Assembly: GCF_003012735.1 (NCBI RefSeq) | Contig: NZ_PXYI01000001.1 | Coordinates: forward strand, 62,001-126,000 | Direction: 5' to 3' | Source: Allosphingosinicella deserti | GTDB taxonomy: Bacteria; Pseudomonadota; Alphaproteobacteria; Sphingomonadales; Sphingomonadaceae | Length of the DNA stretch: 64,000 nt | In this document: piece after piece, positions 52,436 through 61,774 of the stretch | How the letters are laid out: every line of letters starts with the position of its first letter | Position numbering within the stretch: position 1 is the stretch's first letter | Notes under the pieces: model-generated | Databases searched by the model: none | What the model saw: only the letters and a program-made list of their open reading frames with translations | What the model was told of the DNA's origin: nothing | Translations under genes and position numbers: made by a program

Positions 52436-53605
52436 ATGGCGGAGGCGTGTTCTGCGCTCGGCAGCAGCCGGGCGGCGATCAATGGCGACGGGTCGCTGAT
52501 CGCCTTTGTTCGGCCCGGTTCGGACACGGCCGAACTGACCCTCGTCGATCGGCGTTCCCGGCGGGAGACGATGCTGAGGCCGGGAGGCACTCCGTGCCCG
52601 ATCGGCGATGGCCCCGCCTGGATCGGCGACGTCGCCCTGAGCGCAAACGGCGCGATTCTCGCCTTCGTTCACGCGGTGCCGGAGCGGAGCGCCGACGACG
52701 GCGGTCTGTCGCTCAAGGCCTATTCCGATCTCTATGTCTACGAGCTTCGAAGGCGCAGGCTGCTCCGCCTTGGCGCCGACGGCGCGCTCGATGCCATTGC
52801 CGGGACGCTTCCGCAGATCCTCGAGGTCGCCGTGTCTGGGACGGGAGACCAGATCGGCTTCGCAGCCGTCACCGCGTCCGGCCCCCCCGGGGAGACCAAC
52901 ATCTTTCTGTACGACCGGGCCGGACCGGGCCTCATCCAGGTGAACGGCCCCGCGAACGGCGCAGGGCGGGCGATCGCGATGAGCGCGGACGGCGGCACCT
53001 TGTTTTTCTGCAATACCGCCGACGGCGGCCTTTTCGTCCATGAGCGCGCGCTGGGCCGCACGACGGCGCTGCCGATTACGACCTTGCCGCGGAATGTCGG
53101 AGCGGGCCGGCCTTATGCGATTACAGGCGACGGTCGGCTGATCGCGTTCGAGACCGACAGCGGTGAGCGGCATGTGCGCCTGTATGACCGCGCGACGGGC
53201 TTGATCGAAGAGGTCAGCGAGACTCTGGGCCTGTTCTGCCGCCATGCCGAGCAGCCCACGATCTCGCGCGACGGCCGCTACGTCGCGTTCAGCAGCCGGC
53301 TTCCGGGGCTCCGCGCGAGCGCCGATCTGTGGCGGATCTACGTCTTCGATCGCGCGACCCGCCGGGTGCGGCTGATCGACGGCAATGACGATGCTGCCGC
53401 GCCACGCCGGGCCAGCATCTCGGCGGACGGATCGACATTGCTGACCGAAATCACCCGGGCGGGCGGCACGCCGGCGATCGCCATCCGAGCCAACCCGCTC
53501 CACAGCAGGATGGGGCCGGCGCGGTCAGCATCGACCCGGACTTCGTCGGCCGCGGCGCCGAGCGCGAGCGCGCGGCCGTTCCAGCCCGCGCTGACGGCGG
53601 CGTGA
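52436..53605 (+). CDS. PD40/TolB-like beta-propeller protein
   Basis: 389 residues. Repeated strands of the form ALSANGAILAFVHAVPER, AMSADGGTLFFCN, ITGDGRLIAFETDSG and SRDGRYVAFSSRLP mark PD40/WD40-like beta-propeller blades, about five to six of them. There is no signal peptide. The last 30 residues (STRTSSAAAPSASARP) are low complexity. GGAG precedes the ATG. It ends directly against the convergent response-regulator/kinase gene with no gap (stops at 53605 and 53606). Function unknown. Confidence 0.78.
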   Translation: MAEACSALGSSRAAINGDGSLIAFVRPGSDTAELTLVDRRSRRETMLRPGGTPCPIGDGPAWIGDVALSANGAILAFVHAVPERSADDGGLSLKAYSDLYVYELRRRRLLRLGADGALDAIAGTLPQILEVAVSGTGDQIGFAAVTASGPPGETNIFLYDRAGPGLIQVNGPANGAGRAIAMSADGGTLFFCNTADGGLFVHERALGRTTALPITTLPRNVGAGRPYAITGDGRLIAFETDSGERHVRLYDRATGLIEEVSETLGLFCRHAEQPTISRDGRYVAFSSRLPGLRASADLWRIYVFDRATRRVRLIDGNDDAAAPRRASISADGSTLLTEITRAGGTPAIAIRANPLHSRMGPARSASTRTSSAAAPSASARPFQPALTAA

Positions 53606-54646
53606 TCAGACGGGTGCGCGGAGCAGGGCGCGAACGCCGGCATGGTCCGTGTCGTAGGCGAGATCGGCTTGAAGGCTCTTCGCCATGGCCTTGATCAGCT
53701 TGGTGCCGAGGCCCGTGCCCTTGATCGATCCGTCGCTGGGAAGGCCCTCCCCATCATCCTCGACGCTGAGCAGGAATTCGTGCTCGCTCTCCCGCGAGAG
53801 GCGGATGCGGACCTCTCCGTCGGTTTCGGGCGGGTAGGCATATTTGCAGGCGTTGCTGACCAGTTCGTTGACGATGACGCCCAGCGACACGGCACGATCC
53901 GCGGTGAGCCGGACCGGATCGGCACCGAGCGTCAGCCGACGTGGCGATTGCGGTGTCGACCAGGTCTGCTCGAGCTCGGCGACGAGCGCACGCAGATATT
54001 CGTCCATCGACACGAACTCGACGTCTCCGGACGAATAAAGGCGGCGGTGAACATGGGCGATCGCCTGGACCCGCTGCTGGGTTTCCTGGAGCGCCGCCTG
54101 CGCTGCGCCGTCCTTGAGCAGCGAGGCCTGCATGTGCACGAAGGCGGAGACGAGCTGCAGGCTGTTGGCGACGCGGTGATTGACCTCGCGAAGCAGGGTC
54201 TCGAGCCGGGCGTTGCTGGCGCGAAGCTCCTCCTCGACGCGTTCCTTGGCGCTTCGCAGGTGAACCCGCTCGATCGCCTGGGTGAAGGAGCTTGCGAGGA
54301 GATCGAAAAAGTCGTCGCCGATCGACTTCACCACATAGTCGGCAGCCCCGGCCTTCAGCGCGGCGACGGCGATCCGGGTCTCGTCGGAGCCGGTGACGTA
54401 GACCACCGGTGGACAGTCCGGAACCGACTTGAGCGCGGAGAGGGTGGCAAGACCGTCCTGACCGGGCATATAATGGTCCATCGCGATAAGGTCGTAAGCC
54501 CCCGCGCGAGCCTTGGCGACGCCCTCGCCGCCGCTGGCTGCAAGGTCGACGTCGAAACCGCGGCGACGGAGCGCGCGCTGGATCAGCCGACGAAGACCGT
54601 CGTCGTCATCGATATAGAGAATGCGTGCCTGCGGCGTCTCGCTCAA
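53606..54646 (-). CDS. Receiver domain fused to HisKA_2/HWE-type histidine kinase
   Basis: 346 residues. A receiver domain with Asp57 (DLIAMDHYMPG) and YVTGSDETRIAVAALKAGAADYVVKS is followed by a linker and a histidine kinase domain of the HisKA_2/HWE family: His157 (REVNHRVANSLQLVSAFV), then IVNELVSNACKYAYPP and GTGLGTKLIKAMA. Such hybrid proteins are common in sphingomonads and related Alphaproteobacteria. Its ATG overlaps the next gene's stop (ATGA), and the three genes form one operon transcribed from the 56.5 kb end. Confidence 0.92.
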   Translation of the reverse strand: MSETPQARILYIDDDDGLRRLIQRALRRRGFDVDLAASGGEGVAKARAGAYDLIAMDHYMPGQDGLATLSALKSVPDCPPVVYVTGSDETRIAVAALKAGAADYVVKSIGDDFFDLLASSFTQAIERVHLRSAKERVEEELRASNARLETLLREVNHRVANSLQLVSAFVHMQASLLKDGAAQAALQETQQRVQAIAHVHRRLYSSGDVEFVSMDEYLRALVAELEQTWSTPQSPRRLTLGADPVRLTADRAVSLGVIVNELVSNACKYAYPPETDGEVRIRLSRESEHEFLLSVEDDGEGLPSDGSIKGTGLGTKLIKAMAKSLQADLAYDTDHAGVRALLRAPV

Positions 54647-55089
54647 GCCTGGTCATCCACGTCGGGCACCTGGATCACCGAAAGGAACAGGCCAAGCTGG
54701 CGGATCGCGTCGGCGAAATTCTCGTAATTGACCGGTTTGGTGATGTAGACGTTGCAGCCGAGATCGTAGCAGCGCTGGATCTCGACCTTGTCGTCGGTGG
54801 TGGTGAGCACCACGACGGGGGTGCGCCGCAGCGGCCCCTCGCTCTTGATCCGGGCCAGGATATCGGTGCCGCTCATGTCGGGCAGATTGAGATCGAGCAG
54901 GATCAGGGCAGGGCCGTTCCGGGCCGGGCCTTCCGGAGCTTCGTAGAGATATTGAAGCGCAGACGTTCCGTCGGTGAAATGGCGAATGTTGTTCGAGATC
55001 CCGGCACGGCGGATATTCTTCTCGATCAGACGCGCATGGCCCTCATCGTCCTCGATCATGACGATGTTGACGGGATGATGGTCGGTCAT
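54643..55089 (-). CDS. Response regulator, Rcp1-like single receiver
   Basis: 148 residues, one receiver domain: acidic pair in MIEDDEGHARL, phosphoacceptor Asp66 (LILLDLNLPDMSG), VVVLTTTDD and the Lys of TKPVNYENF. The pattern fits phytochrome-associated or Rcp1-type regulators without an output domain. It lies between the sensor kinase and the hybrid kinase, overlapping both by four bases (ATGA), so it probably relays phosphate between them. Confidence 0.92.
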   Translation of the reverse strand: MTDHHPVNIVMIEDDEGHARLIEKNIRRAGISNNIRHFTDGTSALQYLYEAPEGPARNGPALILLDLNLPDMSGTDILARIKSEGPLRRTPVVVLTTTDDKVEIQRCYDLGCNVYITKPVNYENFADAIRQLGLFLSVIQVPDVDDQA

Positions 55090-56579
55090 GCTGCGTAATT
55101 CCCCGCCTCGAGAGTGAGCGGCACTGAAAGCCGGAAGGTGGCGCCGTGGTCAAGCTGCGATCGCACGTCGATGACGCCGCCGAGCCGATAGGCGAGCGCC
55201 CGGACATGGGCGAGGCCGATGCCTTCGCCGGGCTGATCCTGCGCGCCGGAGCGGCGGAACAGATCGAAGATCCGCTCATGATCCTTGGGATCGATGCCGC
55301 GGCCATTGTCGCTGACTTCGAACACCGCGCGCGCACCGTCGCGATGGCCGCTGATGCGGATGATCCCGGGCCGCCCGGGCTTTAGATATTTCACGGCATT
55401 TTCGACGAGATTGGACAGGATCTGATCGAGCGCGACGCGGTCGCTGACCACGTCGGGCAAGGCGGCGGCGCTGATTTCGGCCCCCGCATCGGCGGCGCGC
55501 TGGTGGAGATTGTCGATGATCGACTGCACGAGGGCGTTCATGTCGAGCGGCTCAGGGGTCAAAGCGCGCCGTCCCTCACGCGAGAGGCGGAGAATGGCAT
55601 TGATCAGGCGGTCCATCTTCTGGGTCGACGTGCGGATGAATCCGATCGCCTCGGGAAGGTCCTCCCGCACCGCCAGCCGCGCTTCCTGGGGAACGCTTTC
55701 GGGCGCCTGTTCCTCGATCCTGTCGATCCAGCCGCCGATCGTCTTGCGGGCGGCATCGAGCTCGGCGGTGAAGCCCATCACGTTGACCAGCGGCGAGCGC
55801 AGATCGTGCGAGACGATGTAGGCGAAGCGCTGGATTTCCTGATTGGCGCGCTGCAATTCGCTGGTGCGTTCCTGCACCAGCATTTCGAGATCGCCGTTCA
55901 GGCGGCGCAGCTCGTTGCGCGAGGCCGACAGCTGGCCGGTATAGCGCCGCATGACGGCGAGGGTGAAGGCGGCGACGAGGACCAGCAGCAATCCGGCAAT
56001 GGTCAGCACCGTGTAGAAGGTGGCGAGGGTCGCATGCTGACGCTCGTTGCGCAGCCGCAGCAGCGCGCGTTCGTCGTCTCGCATGCTCTGGGCGATTGCC
56101 CGGATCTGCCGGGTGAGCGCAACGCCGGGATCCTGGTTGAAATTGGCGAAGTCGGCCGCCCGGCCGCTGGCCACCTGCTCGATCGTCTGTGCCTGCAGGA
56201 GCTGCTGGCGCCGCAGCAGGGTGCGAAGGCGAATGGCGCGCGCCTGCTGGCGCGGATTGTCGGCGGTGACCTTCGCGATGTCCTCCGCCAGGGCCGGCAA
56301 TCCTGCCGCCGCGCTGACGAAAATCGTTCGGAAGGCAGGATCGCGGGACAGCAGATAGCCCCGGCGGCCCGTCTCCGACCGCTCTACCAGGGTCGCGAAG
56401 TCGCTGATCTTCGCATCGACCAGCAAGGTGTGCTCCACCGCGGCGGCATTGTCCTGATTGCGGCTCTGCAACCATGCCGCCGCGGCCGCGGCGAGGAGCA
56501 AGGCCGCAAAGCCAAGCGCGAGCATCGGGGCGAGCACACGCGCGACGCCGCGCTCCGCATTTTCAGGGACAAGTGGCAT
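55086..56579 (-). CDS. Membrane histidine kinase with CHASE3-like sensor
   Basis: 497 residues. Two membrane spans (LALGFAALLLAAAAAAWLQ and VLTIAGLLLVLVAAFTLAVM near 190-210) enclose a periplasmic helical CHASE3-like domain (ETGRRGYLLSRDPAFR is typical). A HisKA domain has His258 (RFAYIVSHDLRSPLVNVMGF); HATPase_c motifs follow (LDQILSNLVENAVKYLKPG, VSDNGRGIDPKD, GEGIGLAHVR). It is the first gene of the operon; its stop overlaps the response regulator start. Confidence 0.93.
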   Translation of the reverse strand: MPLVPENAERGVARVLAPMLALGFAALLLAAAAAAWLQSRNQDNAAAVEHTLLVDAKISDFATLVERSETGRRGYLLSRDPAFRTIFVSAAAGLPALAEDIAKVTADNPRQQARAIRLRTLLRRQQLLQAQTIEQVASGRAADFANFNQDPGVALTRQIRAIAQSMRDDERALLRLRNERQHATLATFYTVLTIAGLLLVLVAAFTLAVMRRYTGQLSASRNELRRLNGDLEMLVQERTSELQRANQEIQRFAYIVSHDLRSPLVNVMGFTAELDAARKTIGGWIDRIEEQAPESVPQEARLAVREDLPEAIGFIRTSTQKMDRLINAILRLSREGRRALTPEPLDMNALVQSIIDNLHQRAADAGAEISAAALPDVVSDRVALDQILSNLVENAVKYLKPGRPGIIRISGHRDGARAVFEVSDNGRGIDPKDHERIFDLFRRSGAQDQPGEGIGLAHVRALAYRLGGVIDVRSQLDHGATFRLSVPLTLEAGNYAA

Positions 56580-56697
56580 GCGCGCTTCCTAGAGTGCGAT
56601 CGTCCGTGGTGAAAGCGCCAGAGGCTTCCACGGCGCGCAATACGGCTCTACGAGGCTGCCGCGCCATTATGCGCCCGTCAATTTCCCTTGGGAGCCG

Positions 56698-57456
56698 ATG
56701 AGCTTCGATCTGCACTTTCTCCTGTTCGCGATACCGGCCGTGATCCTGATCGGTCTCGCCAAGGGTGGCTTTTCCGGGCTGGGCGCGCTTGGGACGCCGT
56801 TGATGGCGCTCGGCACCGGCGATCCGGTCAAGGCCGCGGCAATCCTGCTGCCGATCCTGATCGCGCAGGACGTGGTCGGGGTGGCGGCGTTTCGGAAGAG
56901 CTGGGATGCCTGGATCCTCAAAGCGATGCTGCCGGGCGCGGTCGCCGGTATCGGTCTCGGCTATGTCCTTGCCGCCGCAGTGTCCTCCGCAGCCGTGATG
57001 GCATCCCTCGGCGCGGTGTCGATCCTGTTCGGTGCCTATCGCCTGTGGGCCGAACGGGGCGGACGGATCGCGGCCTCGTCCACTTCGCCGGCCTGGGTAG
57101 GGGCACTCTTCGGAGTTGCTACCGGGTTCACCAGCCAGATCGCCCATGCCGGCGGCCCGCCCTTTCAGATGTGGGTGATGCCTCGCAAGCTGCCCCGCGA
57201 CGTGTTTGTCGGTACCTCGGCGATTTTCTTTGCGGTGGTCAATTGGATCAAGGTGCCCGCCTATCTCGCGCTTGGTCAGTTCACGACCGAAAACGCGGTC
57301 ACCGCGGCGATGCTGCTGCCGCTTGCCGTCCTGTCGAGCCTTGCGGGCGTCAAGCTGGTCCGGAAGGTTTCGCCGGAGCGTTTCTACGTGATCGTCTACT
57401 GGCTGATGATCGTCGCTGGTACCAAGCTCCTGCTCGACGGGCTCGGGCTCGCCTGA
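56698..57456 (+). CDS. TauE/SafE-type membrane protein
   Basis: 252 residues with about eight hydrophobic spans. The TauE pattern is visible: AIPAVILIGLAKGGFSGLGALGTPL in the first half and FGVATGFTSQIAHAGGPPFQMW in the second half, corresponding to the two repeated motifs of the family. Members export sulfoacetate, sulfite or related anions. TTGGGAG precedes the ATG. Although a sulfur operon occurs in the window, this gene is 12 kb away and no direct link is shown. Confidence 0.88.
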   Translation: MSFDLHFLLFAIPAVILIGLAKGGFSGLGALGTPLMALGTGDPVKAAAILLPILIAQDVVGVAAFRKSWDAWILKAMLPGAVAGIGLGYVLAAAVSSAAVMASLGAVSILFGAYRLWAERGGRIAASSTSPAWVGALFGVATGFTSQIAHAGGPPFQMWVMPRKLPRDVFVGTSAIFFAVVNWIKVPAYLALGQFTTENAVTAAMLLPLAVLSSLAGVKLVRKVSPERFYVIVYWLMIVAGTKLLLDGLGLA

Positions 57457-57751
57457 TCGCCTGAGCGGCAGGATCGTCTCCCCCTCCAGCAACAAAAGTG
57501 ACATAGCTGCTTACTGCGCCGAAACGACTATGGCGCAGGACGATCCGATGCCTGCATCCATGGCCGGAATGGAACATGTCGTGTCGCCGTGCACTATTGC
57601 TTGCGACATGAACAGTCGGCGACTCGTGCCTTTGTCTCTGCGTCGTCTCGAAGACTCTCCCCTGGTCTTCACTCAGGCACGTTTCCCCCCGCAGACATGT
57701 TTTCCCGGTGGCTGACAGCCCCACCTTTGTTTGGATACGAGGAGATCCCAG

Positions 57752-58270
57752 ATGAACATCAAGACGATCATGCTCACCGCCTCCTTGCTCGCGTCTAGCG
57801 GCATCGCCGCTGCGCAGACCAGCGCGCCGGCCGCCGGCCAGCAGCCCGCACCGCAGACGGCTCCGGAACAGCCGGTCGCTGAGCCCGGCACCGATCAGGC
57901 CACCACAGCAGGCACCCCGCAGACCGGCACGCCTTCGGCCACTGGTGCGAACTCGACGACGGGCACGACCGGCACCACGGACACGACCCAGGGATCCGGC
58001 AGCGTCACGACCGGAGCGAGCGCAGCGTCCGACCAGGTCAGCCTCGCAACCGCCGCCGATGTGACCGCAGGGGCCAAGGTGTTCGATCAGGCCGGCGGCG
58101 CGGTCGGAACCATCGAGTCGGCGAATGCGCAGGGTGCCGTCGTCTCGACCGGAACGGCGCGGGTCCAGATCCCGCTCGGTAGCTTCGGCAAGAACAGCAG
58201 CGGCCTGGTGATCGGAACGACCAAGGCCGACCTGGAAGCCGCCGCGGCCAAGGCGACTCCGAAGAAGTAA
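57752..58270 (+). CDS. Secreted Thr/Gly-rich protein with C-terminal PRC-like domain
   Basis: 172 residues. A signal peptide (LTASLLASSGIAAAQT) precedes about 80 residues rich in Thr, Gly, Ala and Pro (TGTTGTTDTTQG), then a conserved-looking domain, TAGAKVFDQAGGAVGTIESA and VVSTGTARVQIPLGSFGKN, with KADLEAAAAKA at the end. This C-terminal part is frequent in sphingomonads and PRC-barrel-like. GAGGAG precedes the ATG at 57752. Periplasmic or surface protein; function unknown. Confidence 0.72.
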   Translation: MNIKTIMLTASLLASSGIAAAQTSAPAAGQQPAPQTAPEQPVAEPGTDQATTAGTPQTGTPSATGANSTTGTTGTTDTTQGSGSVTTGASAASDQVSLATAADVTAGAKVFDQAGGAVGTIESANAQGAVVSTGTARVQIPLGSFGKNSSGLVIGTTKADLEAAAAKATPKK

Positions 58271-58287
58271 CGAACTGGAATGACGGT

Positions 58288-58313
58288 GGGCGGGGTGCCG
58301 AGGCACCCCGCCC
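58288..58313. terminator. Convergent GC-rich hairpin
   Basis: GGGCGGGGTGC and GCACCCCGCCC are complementary around CGAG. The hairpin lies between two convergent genes (stops at 58270 and 58338). No T-run is present on either strand, so it may terminate both only weakly. Confidence 0.5.
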
Positions 58314-58337
58314 GCTATTCATGTGTGCTCAGGCGCG

Positions 58338-59150
58338 TCAGCGCGAACCGCCCCACGTGTAGGTGAGGCCCAGGCCGCCGGAGAATTGATCGCGCTTGCC
58401 ATAGGTCCGAACAAGCGGCGACTTGCCGGCATCCTCGATCAGACGATCATATTTGGCGTAGCTCATGATCCCCCAGTTGCGGCCGAGTTGGAACAGCAGG
58501 CCGGCGGTTCCGCCGACCGCCTGCACGCCACCGTCGGGATCGTAAAGGGGAAGCCCTGTTGCGGCGCTCTCGCGCGGGTTCACGCCGAAATAGGCCTGAT
58601 TGTACTTGGCGTCGGAGAAGGTGACACGCGGTCCGATCGAGAAGAGATAGCGATCGGCGTCGCGCAGGACGAAATCGGCGCCGGCATTGCCGACCCATCC
58701 GTCATGCCCGCCAAGGCCCTTCCGCCCTTCGACGCGTAGCCGGAAGTTCGGTGCCACGTACAATTGGGCGAAGGCGCCGGCCTCGACCGTGGTCTTCACC
58801 TTGTCGACGGGCGCGCCGACCTTGCTCGGCTTGCGCTTGCCCTCGATGTTCAGCGAGGGTCCGACCTCGAACGTGCCCGTCTTGATCAGACCAAGGCCGA
58901 TCGCCTCGTCGGGTGCCTCGAACTCGAACTGGTCCTCGCGGGTATAGGAGAAATCGATCATCGGCCGGATGCTGTAATCGTCGGAGCCGGGGAAGCTCGG
59001 CACCGCCTGCGCGCCGATGCCGACGCGGTAGCGCCGGGGCGCCTTGGTTTCCTGCGCTCCGCCATCGTCCTGGGCCACGGCCGGCGCCGAGGGCAGGAGG
59101 AGCGGAAGGATGAATGCGGCGGCGAGTGCCGTCGTTCGCGTCATGGTCAT
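58338..59150 (-). CDS. MipA/OmpV-family outer membrane protein
   Basis: 270 residues. A signal peptide ending PAVAQDD, then the MipA/OmpV family start RYRVGIGAQAVPSFPGSDDYSIRPMIDFS and repeated beta strands with YGKRDQFSGGLGLTYTWGG at the end. These barrels scaffold murein enzymes or respond to antimicrobials. The first of two possible ATGs (59150) is used; the second (59144) would shorten it by two residues. Single-gene unit. Confidence 0.88.
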   Translation of the reverse strand: MTMTRTTALAAAFILPLLLPSAPAVAQDDGGAQETKAPRRYRVGIGAQAVPSFPGSDDYSIRPMIDFSYTREDQFEFEAPDEAIGLGLIKTGTFEVGPSLNIEGKRKPSKVGAPVDKVKTTVEAGAFAQLYVAPNFRLRVEGRKGLGGHDGWVGNAGADFVLRDADRYLFSIGPRVTFSDAKYNQAYFGVNPRESAATGLPLYDPDGGVQAVGGTAGLLFQLGRNWGIMSYAKYDRLIEDAGKSPLVRTYGKRDQFSGGLGLTYTWGGSR

Positions 59151-59399
59151 GCGTCGGAACCCCTGTCTTGCAGCCTTCGTGTCCCTAGCGGGAAGCGGCC
59201 TTCGTGGCGATGAAAGTTTCTGCCGTTCCGGTTGCTTTCGGTCGCGGCGTCAGGCGGTGGAACACCCGAAGGGCAATTCGGTTCATATCCGAAATCAATC
59301 TACTGACATCCGTGGCAATTGAGTCGCATTCAGGCGTCTCCCCGACACGGAGCAGTCGGCGGCGGCACTGCCCGATGGGCCGTACCACCGCCGCGGAAA

Positions 59400-59873
59400 T
59401 CACAGCCTCCCCTCGACGAGCAGTTCGCGAGTGCGCTGGAGCGTCGAAAGCAGGGCGCTCCTGTAGCCGTTATCGCTGTCGAACTGGGCCTGCTCGGCCT
59501 GCTCTTCGGGCCCGTTGGGCGCCTTGTCGCGGAGACCGAGATAGCAATAGAAGCGGAGCTGCAGCGCGCCGTTCGCGTCCTCGAACAATTCGTTAACGAT
59601 CGCGCCTTCGCGCGGGCCGCCGGCCTGGAAGAAGGTGACCTTGCGCTCCGGCTCGAAGGCGATGATCTCGCGCAGGTCTGCGCCCGCAATCGTTGCCTCG
59701 CGAACGAGGTGCGTCCCACTCTCCTCGACGACGTCGCAGCGGGTGCAAAGGCCTGGCGGCAGAAACAAGCGGGCGTCGCGGGCCTTCAGAACCAGGCCCT
59801 TCCAGACCTGATCGCGGGTGAGTCTGATCTCGCCATCCGGATTTACCGGAACGGTCGCGGTCGAATAGATCAT
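59400..59873 (-). CDS. AtaL-like / SRPBCC-fold protein (DUF1857-like)
   Basis: 157 residues. The start TVPVNPDGEIRLTRDQVWKG with LVLKARDARLFLPPG and the EREATIAGADLREIIAFEPERKVTFFQ-like pattern match the AtaL/DUF1857 group, SRPBCC-fold ligand-binding proteins. The C-terminal part (NELFEDANGALQLRFYCYLG) is also typical. No enzymatic motif. GGGAAA precedes the ATG at 59873. It is 41 bases from the stop of the upstream NmrA-like gene and probably co-transcribed with it. Confidence 0.8.
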   Translation of the reverse strand: MIYSTATVPVNPDGEIRLTRDQVWKGLVLKARDARLFLPPGLCTRCDVVEESGTHLVREATIAGADLREIIAFEPERKVTFFQAGGPREGAIVNELFEDANGALQLRFYCYLGLRDKAPNGPEEQAEQAQFDSDNGYRSALLSTLQRTRELLVEGRL

Positions 59874-59914
59874 GTCATGTTTCCCTGGATTGTAGGTTGA
59901 AGAGGCTGGAGCGC

Positions 59915-60778
59915 TCAGGCCGCGATCTGCGCGACGAAGTCGCGGTACGAGCGCATTGGGCGGCCGAGCAGGGTGGTCAGGCGCTCGACGTCGCCGGCGT
60001 CGGCAACCATGCCGTCGGTCAGGAATCGGTCGGCCATCAGGCGCATGTCGAGAGCCATCCAGTGCGGCATGACCTGGCGGAGATTCTGCTCGAAGCCGGC
60101 GGTGTCGTCGCCTGCATAGGTGATCGGGCGACCCAGGATGTCCGTCCAGATCGCCGCGGCATCGGTGCCGGTCAGCGTATCCGGGCCGACCAGGTTGATC
60201 CGGGTAAGCGGCAGCGGCGCGTCGGCTCGCTCACGGCGGATCAGCTCGATGGCGGCGATCTCGCCGACGTCACGGGCGTCGATCATCGCCAGGCCCTTCG
60301 CGCCGATCGGCATCGGGTAGATGCCGTAACGGGTCACCACGTCCTTGATGGTGATGTCGTTGTTCATGAAATAGGCCGGACGGAGGATGGTGGCGTTAAG
60401 ACCCATTTGCTCGATCATCCGCTCGACCCCGAACTTTCCGGCGAAGTGCGGCACGTCCACGTACAGGTCGCTGTGGATCACCGAGAGGTAGACGATCCGC
60501 TTCACCCCGGCCTCGCGGGCGATCGCCAGGGCGACCAGCGCCTGCGTGAATTCGTCCGCCACCACGCCGTTCAGCAGGAAGAGCGTGGAAATGCCGCCAA
60601 AAGCGCTGCGCAACGAGTCGACGTCGAGCAGATCGCCCTTGACGACCTCCACGCCGGCCGGGAAGCCGGCTTTCGAGGGATCACGTACCAGGGCGCGCAC
60701 GTCGGCGCCGCGCTTCACAAGCTGGTCGACGACATTGCGGCCGACATTTCCGGTCGCACCGGTAACGAGAATGGTCAT
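59915..60778 (-). CDS. NmrA-like atypical short-chain dehydrogenase
   Basis: 287 residues. It starts with the NAD(P)-binding motif ILVTGATGNVGRNVVDQL (GATGNVG), then RALVRDPSK and LSVIHSDL. There is no Tyr-x3-Lys motif at the usual place, as in NmrA/HSCARG-like sensors and QorB-like quinone reductases. The ATG at 60778 is the first that gives this family start. It is divergent from a LysR gene (105-base region), which may regulate it. Cytoplasmic. Confidence 0.9.
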   Translation of the reverse strand: MTILVTGATGNVGRNVVDQLVKRGADVRALVRDPSKAGFPAGVEVVKGDLLDVDSLRSAFGGISTLFLLNGVVADEFTQALVALAIAREAGVKRIVYLSVIHSDLYVDVPHFAGKFGVERMIEQMGLNATILRPAYFMNNDITIKDVVTRYGIYPMPIGAKGLAMIDARDVGEIAAIELIRRERADAPLPLTRINLVGPDTLTGTDAAAIWTDILGRPITYAGDDTAGFEQNLRQVMPHWMALDMRLMADRFLTDGMVADAGDVERLTTLLGRPMRSYRDFVAQIAA

Positions 60779-60883
60779 TGGGGTCACTCCTTGGGTTGAG
60801 CCATCTGGCACCCCCGAAATGATCGATCCACATTCCAGCCGGTAGACGCTATATCTGGACACATCGTCTCACTGGTGGAACAT

Positions 60884-61774
60884 ATGGATCTGCTTGCGCT
60901 TGCCGATTTCACGCTGGTCGCGCGCCATGGCGGGTTCGGCCGGGCCGCCCGTGCGGCGGGACGGCCGAAGGCGACCTTGTCGCGGCGGGTGGCGGAGCTG
61001 GAGGCGAGCCTTGGCCTGCGCCTCTTCGAGCGCGGTGCGCGCGCGCTCAAACTGACGGAAGAAGGGCGGGCGCTTGCCGAGCGTGCCGGGATGCTGCTCA
61101 TCGAACTGGAGGAGACTGCGGCGGCGATCGCCTCGCGCGGCGACAGGCCGCGTGGGCGCCTGCGGATCAGCGCCCCTTTGCTTTTCTCGCAGACTGCGAT
61201 GGGCAAGCTCGCGGCCGACTTCGCCCTGGCCTATCCTGAGGTCCGGCTGGAAGTGACGGCGGAAGACCGGCCCGTGGACATGATCGAAGAGGCCTACGAT
61301 CTCGTGATCCGGGTCAATCCGGATCCGGACGAGAGCCTGATCGGCCGCGTGTTCCTGCACGACCGATTGGTCGTGGTGGCGAGTCCCGCCGTCGCGAGAC
61401 CGGTGGACGGCAGTGCCGTTCCGGCGGTGGTGCGGGCAGGCGGCGACCGCTCGGCCTGGACGGTGAAGACGCCTGCGGGCCGATCGAGCATCGCAATCGA
61501 CCCGGTCCTCAGCCTGTCGTCGCTGGTCATGGTTCGCGACGCGGTGCGCGCGGGCCTTGGCGCCGCCCGTCTGCCGGTGTCGCTGGTCAGTCATGACCTC
61601 GCGGACGGGACATTGATTTCGTGGGGCGACGTGGATGGACCGGATATCGCCTTGTGGGCGCTCTATCCCTCGCGGCGACTGCTGAGCGCCCGGGTGTCGG
61701 CATTCCTCGACCATCTCAAGCACGCTTTCCCGAACGGAGTTCCGGAAGAGCTGGCTGCCTTCATCCGCAGGTGA
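60884..61774 (+). CDS. LysR-family transcriptional regulator
   Basis: 296 residues from the ATG at 60884 (MDLLALADFTLVARHGGFG); a GTG at 60875 would add three residues. The helix-turn-helix reads RAARAAGRPKATLSRRVAELE; the effector domain has RGRLRISAPLLFSQTAMG and DLVIRVNPDPDESL. It is a CrgA-type LysR regulator, probably of the divergent NmrA-like and AtaL-like genes. The stop overlaps by 14 bases the end of a possible small gene on the opposite strand. Confidence 0.92.
   Translation: MDLLALADFTLVARHGGFGRAARAAGRPKATLSRRVAELEASLGLRLFERGARALKLTEEGRALAERAGMLLIELEETAAAIASRGDRPRGRLRISAPLLFSQTAMGKLAADFALAYPEVRLEVTAEDRPVDMIEEAYDLVIRVNPDPDESLIGRVFLHDRLVVVASPAVARPVDGSAVPAVVRAGGDRSAWTVKTPAGRSSIAIDPVLSLSSLVMVRDAVRAGLGAARLPVSLVSHDLADGTLISWGDVDGPDIALWALYPSRRLLSARVSAFLDHLKHAFPNGVPEELAAFIRR

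Noticed and set aside
56698-57456. Assigning the TauE-type gene to the organosulfur system
   Set aside because: It lies 12 kb away, on the other strand, with no shared site. The family also carries other anions, so a link is not supported.
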